Part shown: piece after piece, positions 54,442 to 62,876 of the stretch | How the letters are laid out: each line of letters begins with the position of its first letter | Numbering within the stretch: the stretch's first letter is position 1 | Source: Spirochaetae bacterium HGW-Spirochaetae-2 | GTDB lineage: Bacteria > Spirochaetota > Spirochaetia > Sphaerochaetales > Sphaerochaetaceae | Reading direction: 5' to 3' | Length of the DNA stretch: 64,000 bases | Assembly (NCBI GenBank): GCA_002839355.1 | Contig: PGXW01000004.1 | Span: forward strand, 1 to 64,000 | Translations under genes and position numbers: made by a program | Notes under the pieces: generated by a model | Told to the model about the DNA's origin: nothing | The model's database searches: none | Seen by the model: the letters and a program-made list of their open reading frames with translations, nothing else

Positions 54442-54978
54442 ATGGATTTCTTGCAAAACCTTGGTATTTGGATTTACTTTGTCATCTTTTTTGGAAAAAT
54501 TCTTGAAGTAACGGTTTCCACCATTCGAATGGTCCTTATCAACCGTGGTGAACGGGTCAAGGGAACCATAGTAGCATTCTTCGACAGCTTGCTGTGGTTG
54601 TTGATTACGGGAACTGTTCTGCAGGGATTCCAAGAGGATCCCCTACGGATGGTGGTTTTCGCACTTGCTTTCGCAGTCGGCAACTACATGGGGTCCTGGT
54701 TCGAGGACAAGTTGGCATTCGGTCTCAGCTCGGTCCAGGTGATTGTTCCCGAATCTCCCGAAAGCAAAGAGCTGGCGAATTCCTTGCGGAAAGAGAATTT
54801 CGCAGTGACGGTCATGAAAGGCACCGGTCGGAACGGAAATCGCGACCTTCTGCTCCTGCACCTCAAACGAAAGCGGATTGCCCAGGCGGTCAGCCTCATC
54901 AACACCAAGCTTCCGGGTGCCGTTATCGTGGTCAACGACTCCAAGATTATCAGCGGCGGATATATTTCCAGAAAATGA
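54442..54978 (+). CDS. UPF0316/DUF2179-type membrane protein
   Basis: This 178-residue protein has three membrane segments (about 5-25, 42-60 and 66-85) with the family phrase KILEVTVSTIRMVLINRGERVKG, followed by a small soluble alpha/beta domain (LREENFAVTV-like) ending GAVIVVNDSKIISGGYISRK. Function unknown. GGAGGAATGTTC precedes ATG 54442 (ATG 54436 is too close to that site). The gene sits alone between copies B and D of the repeat, which are in opposite orientation. Confidence 0.82.
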   Translation: MDFLQNLGIWIYFVIFFGKILEVTVSTIRMVLINRGERVKGTIVAFFDSLLWLLITGTVLQGFQEDPLRMVVFALAFAVGNYMGSWFEDKLAFGLSSVQVIVPESPESKELANSLRKENFAVTVMKGTGRNGNRDLLLLHLKRKRIAQAVSLINTKLPGAVIVVNDSKIISGGYISRK

Positions 54979-54995
54979 ATGGTTCCAATTGTTCA

Positions 54996-55066
54996 CCATA
55001 CGTTCCCTGCACTCGCTCGGGAAAGGGACCAGCTTCCTGGTTCCTCTCCCCTCACTCCGTTGGGGA
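54996..55066 (-). repeat. Dispersed hairpin repeat, copy D (inverted, short)
   Basis: Read on the minus strand it is CCCCAACGGAGTGAG..., then ACCAG-GAAG-CTGGT and CCGAGCGAGTGCAGGGAACG. It lacks the right half. The stem ACCAG/CTGGT differs from that of copy B (GACCAT/ATGGTC) on both arms, i.e. compensatory change. It lies 18 bp after the UPF0316 stop. Confidence 0.68.
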
Positions 55067-55176
55067 ATGATCATCATTTACCCAATCTTTACCTATCGTT
55101 CAGCTTGAGCATATGGACACGCAGTATCCTTCGGTCAGAAGCCAAACAAGAGCCGATGTGCTCGAAGGAGAACTGT

Positions 55177-55641
55177 ATGGTTACGAAGAAAAAAGTATTG
55201 GTCCTGGTCCTGGTACTTCTCATGGTCGCTGCTGCTGTCAGCGCCGGCGCAATGGGAAGAGGAAATTTTGGAGCTATGGGAGCAGGTGCCGTTGTCGCAG
55301 CGACAACCACGAGTGGAGATGCGACCCGTCCGATCCAGCGCTGGCAGACCCTCGATGCCGAGACGCTTGCCGACTGCCCTCTCTGCACAGACGCTTTAGA
55401 TCTGGAAGCCTTCCGCCTCATGCAGGCCGAACGTGCCGCATTCCGTGAAAAAATGCAAAGCAACCGGATTGTCGCTGCCCGGCAGTCATATGCTACCATG
55501 GGAATGCAAGGTCGTTATGCCGTGCAATCCGCGCCTGCAATGTCCACCCGGGGCCCGGCAAGAGGAAATCAGAGCATCACCCGTTCGCCCATGAACCGGA
55601 CTTTCGGCGGAGCCTCGTTCGGTCCCGCATGGTCACGGTAA
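55177..55641 (+). CDS. Secreted protein with CxxC motif, unknown
   Basis: The 154-residue precursor has a signal peptide (MVTKKKVLVLVLVLLMVAAA..., cleavage after VSA). The mature part is Gly/Ala-rich, then DCPLCTDALDLEAFRLMQAERAAFREKMQ, a helix next to a CPLC motif, then an Arg/Gln-rich low-complexity tail. CxxC plus its neighbours (a DUF2202 protein and a metal-efflux unit) hint at metal or redox handling; no family is recognised. GAAGGAGAACTGT precedes ATG 55177. Confidence 0.65.
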   Translation: MVTKKKVLVLVLVLLMVAAAVSAGAMGRGNFGAMGAGAVVAATTTSGDATRPIQRWQTLDAETLADCPLCTDALDLEAFRLMQAERAAFREKMQSNRIVAARQSYATMGMQGRYAVQSAPAMSTRGPARGNQSITRSPMNRTFGGASFGPAWSR

Positions 55642-55667
55642 ATACCCATAGGGTATAGGAGGCTGTC

Positions 55668-56315
55668 ATGGCTACAAGAAATCTGACGATTGCCACAATG
55701 GCGGTATTGTTGATACTTGCAATGGGTACTCTCGCCGCACAAGGTGCGGTGGAGTATATGGAGGAGAATCCCGGATCGACGGCTGTCCTGGGCGGTTCGG
55801 AGGCAGCTGTGACGTCTCCCGCATCCCTCGAAGAAGGAATCCTGCTGATGCGGGAAGAAGAAAAGTTGGCGCGCGATGTCTATCTTGCAATGTATGAGAA
55901 ATGGGGCATCAAGACCTTCGCCAATATCGCACGTAGTGAACAGCAACACATGGATGCGGTCGCCCTCTTGCTGAAGAGCAAGGGCATGGATGACCCGGTA
56001 GCCAATGCCGCGGTCGGCGAATTCACCAATCCGAAGATCGCCGCGCTGTACGACGAGTTGATTGCTCTGGGGAACACCTCTGCGATCGACGCCCTGACCG
56101 TCGGTGCGATAATAGAGGACTTGGATATCTACGATTTGCAGGAGTTGCTGGCCGAAACCGACGATGCCGATACTGTCCGTGTCTATAGCGCACTGTTGCG
56201 CGGTTCGGAGAACCATATGCGTTCCTTCGCCGGTTTGTTGAACCGTTTTGGAAAGCCCTACGAGGCACAATATATTTCCAGTGAACGGTTGACCGAGATC
56301 TTGACCGGTCGTTGA
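55668..56315 (+). CDS. Secreted DUF2202 (ferritin-like) protein
   Basis: The 215-residue precursor has a signal peptide (about 1-23, after TLAA). The mature part fits DUF2202: LEEGILLMREEEKLARDVYLAMYEKWG and FANIARSEQQHMDAVALLL. Conserved Glu and His residues spaced as in ferritin-like four-helix bundles (EEEK, EQQH, ENHM) could bind a di-metal centre. It follows the CxxC protein by 26 nt (ATAGGAGGCTGTC before ATG) and probably shares its transcript. Confidence 0.8.
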   Translation: MATRNLTIATMAVLLILAMGTLAAQGAVEYMEENPGSTAVLGGSEAAVTSPASLEEGILLMREEEKLARDVYLAMYEKWGIKTFANIARSEQQHMDAVALLLKSKGMDDPVANAAVGEFTNPKIAALYDELIALGNTSAIDALTVGAIIEDLDIYDLQELLAETDDADTVRVYSALLRGSENHMRSFAGLLNRFGKPYEAQYISSERLTEILTGR

Positions 56316-56340
56316 CCGAACTCTTTCTACAGAAGAATTG

Positions 56341-56378
56341 GGGTGTTCCCGGCTGTTTGCGGGGGACACCCTTTGTTA
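56341..56378 (+). terminator. Rho-independent terminator
   Basis: GGGTGT...ACACCC with inner CCC/GGG pairs, followed by TTTGTTATT, 26 nt after the DUF2202 stop. Confidence 0.8.
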
Positions 56379-56383
56379 TTGTC

Positions 56384-56413
56384 TTGACAATAGTGTATGT
56401 CACACAGTATGAT
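56384..56413 (+). promoter_or_regulatory. Promoter of padR gene, leaderless arrangement
   Basis: TTGACA (56384-56389), 18 bp, TATGAT (56408-56413), then exactly 6 nt before ATG 56420. The spacer holds GTGTATGTCACAC-like dyad symmetry, a possible PadR autoregulatory site. Confidence 0.6.
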
Positions 56414-56419
56414 GCGGGC

Positions 56420-56773
56420 ATGAAAGAATCTGATCAGGATGCGTTCCAAAAGAACTTTGCGAATTTAAGCCTCGAGTTGCGCAGGGGAACCTTGGTGTTG
56501 AGCGTGTTGAGCCAGTTGCGCAAGCCCCAGTATGGGTACTCGTTGGTTGAGGAGCTGGGGGCAAAAGGAATCCAGGCAGAACCAGGAACCTTGTACCCGT
56601 TGCTCAGACGACTCGAAACACAGCATTTGTTGGACAGCATGTGGGAAACTTCAGGCTCCAAACCCCGCAAGTATTACGTTCTGACAGACAACGGCCGGCA
56701 TATGTTGGACCTGCTCTTACAGGAATGGCAGACGATTACCAGGCATATGATCGGTTTGCTCAAGGAGGAGTGA
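56420..56773 (+). CDS. PadR-family transcriptional regulator
   Basis: The 117-residue regulator has the PadR winged helix: ELRRGTLVLSVLSQLRKPQYGYSLVEELG, then GTLYPLLRRLETQHLL and RKYYVLTDNGR, and a short C-terminal dimerisation helix (PadR-s2 type). It probably represses itself and the membrane protein encoded 5 nt downstream. ATG 56420 has no Shine-Dalgarno. Confidence 0.88.
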   Translation: MKESDQDAFQKNFANLSLELRRGTLVLSVLSQLRKPQYGYSLVEELGAKGIQAEPGTLYPLLRRLETQHLLDSMWETSGSKPRKYYVLTDNGRHMLDLLLQEWQTITRHMIGLLKEE

Positions 56774-56778
56774 CAAGA

Positions 56779-57789
56779 ATGGGTGGTGTACATGATCATT
56801 TGGTGGAAAGGTATGTCTATGCGGTGACCAGACGGTTGCCGACAGCCCAACGGGAAGATGTCTCCATGGAATTGCACTCCTTGATCGACGAAATGGTCCA
56901 GGACCGACCGGAAGATCCTGAATCTGTGGTCACGGTGTTGATGGAGATGGGAGATCCTGCGGAACTTGCGGATCGGTACCGGGGTGTGCAGCGGCATCTG
57001 ATCGGTTCCGGGTACTTCGATTTCTACATTCTTGTCTTGAAGATTGTTGGATTCGCTGTGAGTCTCGGTATAGTGATCTCGCTTGCGATAGGTTTTGCCT
57101 TCAATCCGCCCGAATCGGTGGGATCCATAATCGGAAACATGGTCGGTACGTTGTTCGCCGCATATGCCCAAGCGTTCGCTTGGATAACGGCGACATTCGC
57201 TATCATGGAATGGAACCAGAGGCGGTTGGGAAAATCCGAACGGTTGGAGCAGTGGTCGTTGGACGATCTTCCCGATATTCCCCAGAAATCGACAATCATA
57301 CCCCGCAGCGAGCCTATTGCGTCGCTCGTCTTCCTCGTTGTGGTATTTGCGATCTTGAATGCATCCACTTGGCTCCTCAAAGTCACCCAGATCGAACACT
57401 ATACACACTTCATCAATCCCTTTGTTCCTGAAGTATTCAAACGGGTGCTTATCCTGTTCAATCTCACCATCGCGATAGCAATGGGTATCGAGTTCGCAAA
57501 ACTGTATAGCGGGGTCCAGACCAAACGTCTTGCCTTGCTTACCATCGGACTCAAGCTTGTCTCCCTCTGCATTTCCCTATACATCGTTGCTGGTAGTGGC
57601 ATCTGGAATCCCGATTTCGCTATCCAAATGGCACAAGTATTCGGGGAGGGTGCCGGGGCAAACCCGTTCTTCCAAAAATTCTGGAACAATCTGCCGACGT
57701 TCCTGGTAGTGGTCATGATCTTCGGCTATGTGGTCGAGACGATCCAAACGGTGTGGCGGACTTGGAATTTGAAAATTCCCGAAAAATGA
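56779..57789 (+). CDS. Membrane protein with N-terminal HAAS-like domain
   Basis: The 336-residue protein has an N-terminal helical segment (LVERYVYAVTRRLPTAQREDVSMELHSLIDEMV...MGDPAELADRYRG) typical of HAAS/DUF1700 proteins that accompany PadR regulators. About six membrane segments follow (starting near 80, 130, 205, 245, 270 and 315). It is the PadR-regulated partner; its job is unknown but these pairs often sense envelope stress. AAGGAGGAGTGACAAGA precedes ATG. Confidence 0.78.
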   Translation: MGGVHDHLVERYVYAVTRRLPTAQREDVSMELHSLIDEMVQDRPEDPESVVTVLMEMGDPAELADRYRGVQRHLIGSGYFDFYILVLKIVGFAVSLGIVISLAIGFAFNPPESVGSIIGNMVGTLFAAYAQAFAWITATFAIMEWNQRRLGKSERLEQWSLDDLPDIPQKSTIIPRSEPIASLVFLVVVFAILNASTWLLKVTQIEHYTHFINPFVPEVFKRVLILFNLTIAIAMGIEFAKLYSGVQTKRLALLTIGLKLVSLCISLYIVAGSGIWNPDFAIQMAQVFGEGAGANPFFQKFWNNLPTFLVVVMIFGYVVETIQTVWRTWNLKIPEK

Positions 57790-57796
57790 TTAAATT

Positions 57797-57838
57797 TTGA
57801 CCTACGTCAAGGAAACTATCGGTTGCAAGGTGTACAAC
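57797..57838 (+). promoter_or_regulatory. FNR-type box upstream of metal-efflux genes
   Basis: TTGAC-CTAC-GTCAA (57797-57810) is a perfect Crp/Fnr-family palindrome (FNR consensus TTGAT-N4-ATCAA). A TACAAC (57833-57838) lies where a class II-activated -10 should be, with the box near -41. The Crp/Fnr regulator two genes downstream is the obvious candidate. Confidence 0.6.
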
Positions 57839-57867
57839 AGGGTATCTCTTTACCAAGGAGGTGCTGT

Positions 57868-58083
57868 ATGAAGCACATTACATTGCAACTGGAAACCCTG
57901 ACTTGCCCGAGCTGTATGGCGAAGATCGATGGTATGATGAAGAAGACCGAAGGTGTCGTGAAGGCCGAGGTCCTGTTCAACTCTTCCCGTGTGAAGGCCG
58001 AGATCGACGAGAGCATCGTTTCCACCGCACAAGTCAAGCAGCGCATAGAAGCTCTCGGCTACAAGGTGCTCGGGGAAAAATAA
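57868..58083 (+). CDS. HMA-type heavy-metal chaperone
   Basis: This 71-residue single HMA domain (betaalphabetabetaalphabeta) has a CxxC metal site (LTCPSCMAK) and ends with GYKVL. The neighbouring P-type ATPase lacks an N-terminal HMA domain, so this protein probably supplies it in trans. AAGGAGGTGCTGT precedes ATG 57868. One nt separates it from the ATPase start. Confidence 0.85.
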   Translation: MKHITLQLETLTCPSCMAKIDGMMKKTEGVVKAEVLFNSSRVKAEIDESIVSTAQVKQRIEALGYKVLGEK

Positions 58084-58084
58084 T

Positions 58085-59929
58085 ATGCACAAGACCTCCA
58101 CCCTCATCATGGCTACAGTTCTCGTTGTCGCATCGTTCTTCTTGCATCGTCTGTATGGATATATCTCCGTCACCATTGCCGTTATGCTCGCATCGACGGC
58201 TTTGGCGGGTTACCCGGTTGTCCGTAAGGCGATCGGTGCCTTGCGGTACCGTATTGTCGGTATCGAAGTGCTCGTGTCGGTTGCGACTATCGGAGCGGTG
58301 ATAATCGGGGAGTATTGGGAAGCCGCTGCGGTCACCTACCTGTTCCTATTCGGCGGATACCTTGAGGCCAAGACATTGGAGAAGACACGTTCATCGATCA
58401 AGGCACTGCTCAATCTTGCTCCCGAGACGGCTCGGATCGTCAAGAATGGCAAGGAAGAGGTGGTCGACCCCAAATCGGTAGTCCAGGGTGACAGGGTCAT
58501 CGTCAAACCGGGCGAACGGATCGCTGTGGACGGAACAGTAGAGGATGGTCTTGCGTACGTGAACCAGTCGACGGTGACCGGCGAGTCGCTTCCTGTGGAA
58601 CGCCAGGCGGGACAGCAAGTATTTGCCGGGACCGTTGTCGAATCGGGTTACCTGATAGTAGAGGCGGAGAAAGTCGGAGACCAGACCACGTTTGCCCGTA
58701 TCCTGGAACTCGTCGAAGAGGCGCAGGATGCGAAGGCGAAGACCCAGAAGTTCCTGGAACGGTTTTCGCAATATTACACGCCCGGTATCATGGTCCTTTC
58801 GCTGGTTTTGTTCCTCTTTACCCGCGATATCCGCCTCTCGCTTACGCTATTGGTTATCGCATGTCCGGGGGCCTTGGTTATCAGTGCCCCAGTCTCGATA
58901 GTCGCGGGAATCGGAAATGGTGCGAAAAAGGGTATTCTGGTAAAGGGTGGCGATGTCATGGAACGGTTGGGTACTGTCCGGGCGATTGCATTCGACAAGA
59001 CCGGAACCGTAACCAAGGGAGAGCCCGAGGTTGTTTTCCTGCAAGCATTCGATATCGATCGTGACGAACTGCTGGGAATCGCAGCCAGTGGAGAGACCTA
59101 TGCCGAACATCCGATAGCCAAAGCTATTGTCGGGTATGCATCCGAGCGGTTGGCCCAAGATATCCGTATTCCCGAGGAGACGAATCCCATTCCGGGAAAA
59201 GGTGTTGTCTTTGTCTTGGGAGGCAAGACCTATCTGCTTGGCAACCGGGCATTGTTCGCCGATCATACAGTATCCTTGGAAATCCATGAGCCGGCAATCC
59301 GGGCCGAAGAGGAACTTGCGCGGACTGTCGTGATTGTCGGCAGTACCGAACGGGTACTTGGATTTTTCGCTATTGCCGATACGGTGCGTCCGCAGGCGAA
59401 GGAATTGCTGAAAGCCTTGAAAAAAATTGGTATCAGGCATGTGGTGATGCTTACCGGAGACAACGAACGGACAGCGCGGGCCATAGCCGGACAACTGGGC
59501 TTCGATTCATATCGAGCCAGCCTTCTTCCCCAAGACAAGGTGTCGGCTCTCAAGGAATTGCAGGCCGAGTACGGGACTGTTGCCATGGTCGGAGATGGCG
59601 TCAACGACGCACCGGCTCTTGCTACCGCCGACTTGGGCATTGCGATTGGCGGTGCGGGATCCGATGTCGCCATGGAAACGGCCGATGTTATTGTCATGTC
59701 CTCGCACCTATCCATGCTCACCCATGCGGTAGGACTTTCGAGGGCAACGGTCAGGAACATGAAGCAGAATATTGTCTTTGCCATACTGGTTGCGGTCATA
59801 CTGCTCGCGGGAGTCCTGGTACGCACAGTCGACCTCTCATTCGGCATGCTGGTGCACGAGTTCTCCGTATTGCTGGTCATAATCAATGCAATACGGCTTA
59901 TGGGGTATGGAAAGAATACGAAACTGTAG
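58085..59929 (+). CDS. P1B-type heavy-metal transporting ATPase
   Basis: The 614-residue pump has TGES (actuator), CPGA in the sixth helix (Cys 260) instead of the usual CPC/CPH, DKTGTVTKG (phospho-Asp 304), an HP pair (AEHPIAKAI), MLTGDNERTA and MVGDGVNDAPAL. The last helix has HEFSVLLVIINAIRL; zinc pumps have an Asp there and Co pumps HEGxT, so the metal is uncertain (Zn/Cd/Co class). It lacks an N-terminal HMA domain. It is followed by a Crp/Fnr regulator. Confidence 0.9.
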   Translation: MHKTSTLIMATVLVVASFFLHRLYGYISVTIAVMLASTALAGYPVVRKAIGALRYRIVGIEVLVSVATIGAVIIGEYWEAAAVTYLFLFGGYLEAKTLEKTRSSIKALLNLAPETARIVKNGKEEVVDPKSVVQGDRVIVKPGERIAVDGTVEDGLAYVNQSTVTGESLPVERQAGQQVFAGTVVESGYLIVEAEKVGDQTTFARILELVEEAQDAKAKTQKFLERFSQYYTPGIMVLSLVLFLFTRDIRLSLTLLVIACPGALVISAPVSIVAGIGNGAKKGILVKGGDVMERLGTVRAIAFDKTGTVTKGEPEVVFLQAFDIDRDELLGIAASGETYAEHPIAKAIVGYASERLAQDIRIPEETNPIPGKGVVFVLGGKTYLLGNRALFADHTVSLEIHEPAIRAEEELARTVVIVGSTERVLGFFAIADTVRPQAKELLKALKKIGIRHVVMLTGDNERTARAIAGQLGFDSYRASLLPQDKVSALKELQAEYGTVAMVGDGVNDAPALATADLGIAIGGAGSDVAMETADVIVMSSHLSMLTHAVGLSRATVRNMKQNIVFAILVAVILLAGVLVRTVDLSFGMLVHEFSVLLVIINAIRLMGYGKNTKL

Positions 59930-59951
59930 CAACCGGCAAGACAGGTTGGGG

Positions 59952-59992
59952 TGGGGCAAGCAATTGCCCCATCACGCGTTTCGGGCTATAGT
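59952..59992 (+). promoter_or_regulatory. Dyad and promoter before Crp/Fnr gene, leaderless
   Basis: A perfect inverted repeat TGGGGCAA-GCAA-TTGCCCCA (59952-59971) contains the -35 TTGCCC (59964-59969). It is 17 bp from TATAGT (59987-59992), then exactly 6 nt to ATG 59999. The dyad may be an operator over the -35 or the end hairpin of the ATPase mRNA. Confidence 0.55.
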
Positions 59993-59998
59993 GGAGCC

Positions 59999-60691
59999 AT
60001 GGAATGCACCTGTCACGGGCACGGTCCGTACAACTGTATCGATATTGTCCCAATTTTCCACCATCTCGATCATGATGAGATGATGCAGGTCGCTGCGATC
60101 ACCACCGAGCGTACATTCTCCAAAGGTGAGGTGGTCTATCGTGTCGGGGACAGCAGGGGTGAACTCTATGTCCTGCATACCGGGCTGGTGAAGGTTTATC
60201 GACTTTCGAGTGAAGGGCGGGAACAGGTGATCAGGACCGTCGGGCCCGGAGAATTCCTCGGTGAACTCTCGCTCTTCAGTCCAAGCAGCCAAACCGATAC
60301 CGCGGTTGTGCTGGAACCTGCCCGTATGTGTGTTATCGCCTGGCAACGGCTCCGTTCCCTCATGGAGAGCATTCCGTCGATCGCCTTCAAGGTCATGGAA
60401 CAATTGAGTGGGCGCCTGGAACAAACCGAAAGCTTGTTGGAACAGACCAACCTCATGTCGGTCGAACAACGGCTTGCCCGGTATCTTCTCGAAGCTTCCC
60501 ATGGGAAGGACTCGTTCGTATTGGGTCTTTCGAAGGGGGATCTAGCCTCCCTGCTCGGTATGACGCAGGAAACGCTGAGTCGCCGCCTCTCCTCATTCCA
60601 TCAAGAAGGTATACTGGAACTACAAGGACATAGGGGTATTCGGATTATGGACAGGGAGGCCCTGCGGGCTTATGGCGATGACGAAGCCTGA
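59999..60691 (+). CDS. Crp/Fnr-family regulator with Cys-rich N-terminus
   Basis: This 230-residue regulator has a cyclic-nucleotide-type beta-roll (about 30-130), a dimer helix and a C-terminal winged helix (KGDLASLLGMTQETLSRRLSSF). Before the roll is MECTCHGHGPYNC, three Cys and two His within 13 residues. In FNR similar Cys ligate a 4Fe-4S cluster, but here the fourth ligand is missing nearby and the His could make it a metal-ion site. It probably controls the HMA-ATPase unit through the TTGAC-N4-GTCAA box. Confidence 0.88.
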   Translation: MECTCHGHGPYNCIDIVPIFHHLDHDEMMQVAAITTERTFSKGEVVYRVGDSRGELYVLHTGLVKVYRLSSEGREQVIRTVGPGEFLGELSLFSPSSQTDTAVVLEPARMCVIAWQRLRSLMESIPSIAFKVMEQLSGRLEQTESLLEQTNLMSVEQRLARYLLEASHGKDSFVLGLSKGDLASLLGMTQETLSRRLSSFHQEGILELQGHRGIRIMDREALRAYGDDEA

Positions 60692-60766
60692 ACCATGGCG
60701 ATATGCATGTTCGAATGGGTATGCTACACTCGGGTGTGGTTTCCAAGCTGATCGGAGGGTAGGTTG

Positions 60767-62677
60767 ATGAAGGATGGGTTCATACAGGTAGCAGCGGCTA
60801 CCCCAACGGTTCGAGTCGCCGATTGTACGTTCAATGCCACACGGACCATCGATCTGATGATCCGGGCGGACAAGCAGGGTGTGGCTTTGGTGGTGTTTCC
60901 CGAGCTTGGACTTACCGCGTACACGTGTGCCGACCTCTTTCTCCAACCGACTCTACTCAAAGGGGCCCTCGAAGCGCTTTCGACAGTTGTACGGGCATCC
61001 GAGGACCTGACGGTGGTGGCTGTGGTGGGACTTCCGCTTGCGTGGAAAGGCAAACTGTACAATTGTGCCGCAGTGGTACAGTCCGGGCAAGTCCTCGGCG
61101 TGGTCCCCAAGTCGAAAATTCCGAATTACCATGAATTTTATGAAAGCCGTTGGTTTGTACCGGCACCGGTCGACAATGGTTTGATAGAGATTGCAGGCTC
61201 GGTTTGCCCGTTCGGTACCGATATCCTGTTCGGTTCACAACAGCTGGAGAACTTCATTTTCGCTGTAGAAATCTGCGAGGACCTTTGGGTTCCATCCCCT
61301 CCCTCCGTGCGTCATGCTCAATCGGGAGCTACGATCCTGGCCAACCTATCGGCAAGCGACGAATTGGTTGGCAAAGCCTCCTACAAGCGGCAACTGGTGA
61401 CCGGACAGTCGGCACGACTGATGGCAGCATATATCTATGCCGGTGCCGGTAGCGGGGAATCCACCACCGATATGGTTTTCGCCGGTCACGACATGATTGC
61501 CGAGAACGGCATCATGCTCGCAGAAAGCGCGGTTCCATTCGAGGGATTGGTGTGCACGGAGGTCGATGTCGAACGATTGGCGGCCGAACGAAGGCGCAGT
61601 ACCACATTCGAGATGTTCGATGACGGTTCCTACGATATGGTCAAATTTTCCCATCCTGTTTCCGATACTCCGTTGACCCGTCAATTCAACAGGTTCCCGT
61701 TCGTCCCTGCCGAAGGCCCGGACCGCAACCTTCGGTGCAAGACGATACTGATGATCCAATCCATGGGATTGGTCAAGCGTTTGCAGCACACCGGTGTAAA
61801 ACGGGTTGTCGTGGGAATTTCAGGAGGATTGGATTCTACCTTGGCGCTTCTGGTGGCGGTCGAAGCCTTCGATTACCTCGACTTGCCACGATCGGGTATC
61901 GTGGCGATCACCATGCCTTGTTTCGGAACCACAGAGAGGACCCGATCCAATGCCAAGGCGTTGGGCAGTGCCTTGGGCCTTACCGTGCGAGAGATCGATA
62001 TCACCGCTTCCGTGTTGCAACATTTTGCCGATATTGGACACGATCCATCAGTACACGATGTGACATTCGAGAATTCCCAAGCCCGCGAACGCACCCAAGT
62101 GCTCATGGACGTGGCGAATTCGGAGTCGGCGTTGGTGGTCGGTACCGGCGACTTGTCCGAACTTGCACTCGGATGGGCGACCTACAACGGGGATCACATG
62201 TCGATGTACGGGGTCAATGCGTCGGTGCCCAAGACCTTGATCCGTCACTTGGTCCGCTACTATATCGAGACAGGCGATTCGAAAGATTTGGGGGCAGTGT
62301 TGACCGATGTGCTCGATACGCCGGTAAGTCCCGAGTTGCTGCCCGCACGTGATGGTGTGATCTCTCAAGTCACCGAAGAAATTGTCGGTCCCTACGAATT
62401 GCACGATTTTTTCCTCTACTATGCGATCCGGTGGGGATTCGGACCCGCCAAGGTGTATCGGATCGCACAGGTCGCATTCGACGGACAATACGACGTCAAG
62501 ACGATCCTCAAGTGGCTAAAGGTGTTTTATCGCCGGTTCTTCTCACAGCAGTTCAAACGGTCCTGTTTGCCCGATGGCCCAAAAGTAGGTTCGGTGGCAC
62601 TCAGCCCACGGGGGGACCTGCGCATGCCGAGCGACGCATGTGTCACGTTGTGGACCGATGCATTGGACGACCTGTAG
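60767..62677 (+). CDS. nadE: Glutamine-dependent NAD+ synthetase
   Basis: The enzyme has 636 residues. The N-terminal nitrilase-like glutaminase has catalytic Glu 46 (FPELGLTAY), Lys (KSKIPNYHEFYE) and Cys (AVEICEDLW). The C-terminal ATP-pyrophosphatase synthetase has GISGGLDSTLAL and VVGTGDLSELALGWATYNGD. It amidates nicotinate adenine dinucleotide with ammonia from glutamine. GGAGGGTAGGTTG precedes ATG 60767. Confidence 0.95.
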   Translation: MKDGFIQVAAATPTVRVADCTFNATRTIDLMIRADKQGVALVVFPELGLTAYTCADLFLQPTLLKGALEALSTVVRASEDLTVVAVVGLPLAWKGKLYNCAAVVQSGQVLGVVPKSKIPNYHEFYESRWFVPAPVDNGLIEIAGSVCPFGTDILFGSQQLENFIFAVEICEDLWVPSPPSVRHAQSGATILANLSASDELVGKASYKRQLVTGQSARLMAAYIYAGAGSGESTTDMVFAGHDMIAENGIMLAESAVPFEGLVCTEVDVERLAAERRRSTTFEMFDDGSYDMVKFSHPVSDTPLTRQFNRFPFVPAEGPDRNLRCKTILMIQSMGLVKRLQHTGVKRVVVGISGGLDSTLALLVAVEAFDYLDLPRSGIVAITMPCFGTTERTRSNAKALGSALGLTVREIDITASVLQHFADIGHDPSVHDVTFENSQARERTQVLMDVANSESALVVGTGDLSELALGWATYNGDHMSMYGVNASVPKTLIRHLVRYYIETGDSKDLGAVLTDVLDTPVSPELLPARDGVISQVTEEIVGPYELHDFFLYYAIRWGFGPAKVYRIAQVAFDGQYDVKTILKWLKVFYRRFFSQQFKRSCLPDGPKVGSVALSPRGDLRMPSDACVTLWTDALDDL

Positions 62678-62876
62678 AACCCTATCCAGCCAGCTTCCCC
62701 TTAATGCTTGATATACATGAAGATGACATATCTATGATAATTGTAAAATTAAGCCAAGGAAAGAGTTGGGGAAAAAAAACTGAAAAAATTTGTATCCTTG
62801 GTAGCCTTTCCACTGTTATAGTATCGATACGTAATTTATATGGGTATTGAATAAAGAGGGGATAGGTTACTACAAT

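Noticed and set aside
54979-55176. N-terminal extension of the CxxC secreted protein
   Set aside because: The extension is translated repeat copy D and would bury the signal peptide; ATG 55177 has a good Shine-Dalgarno.
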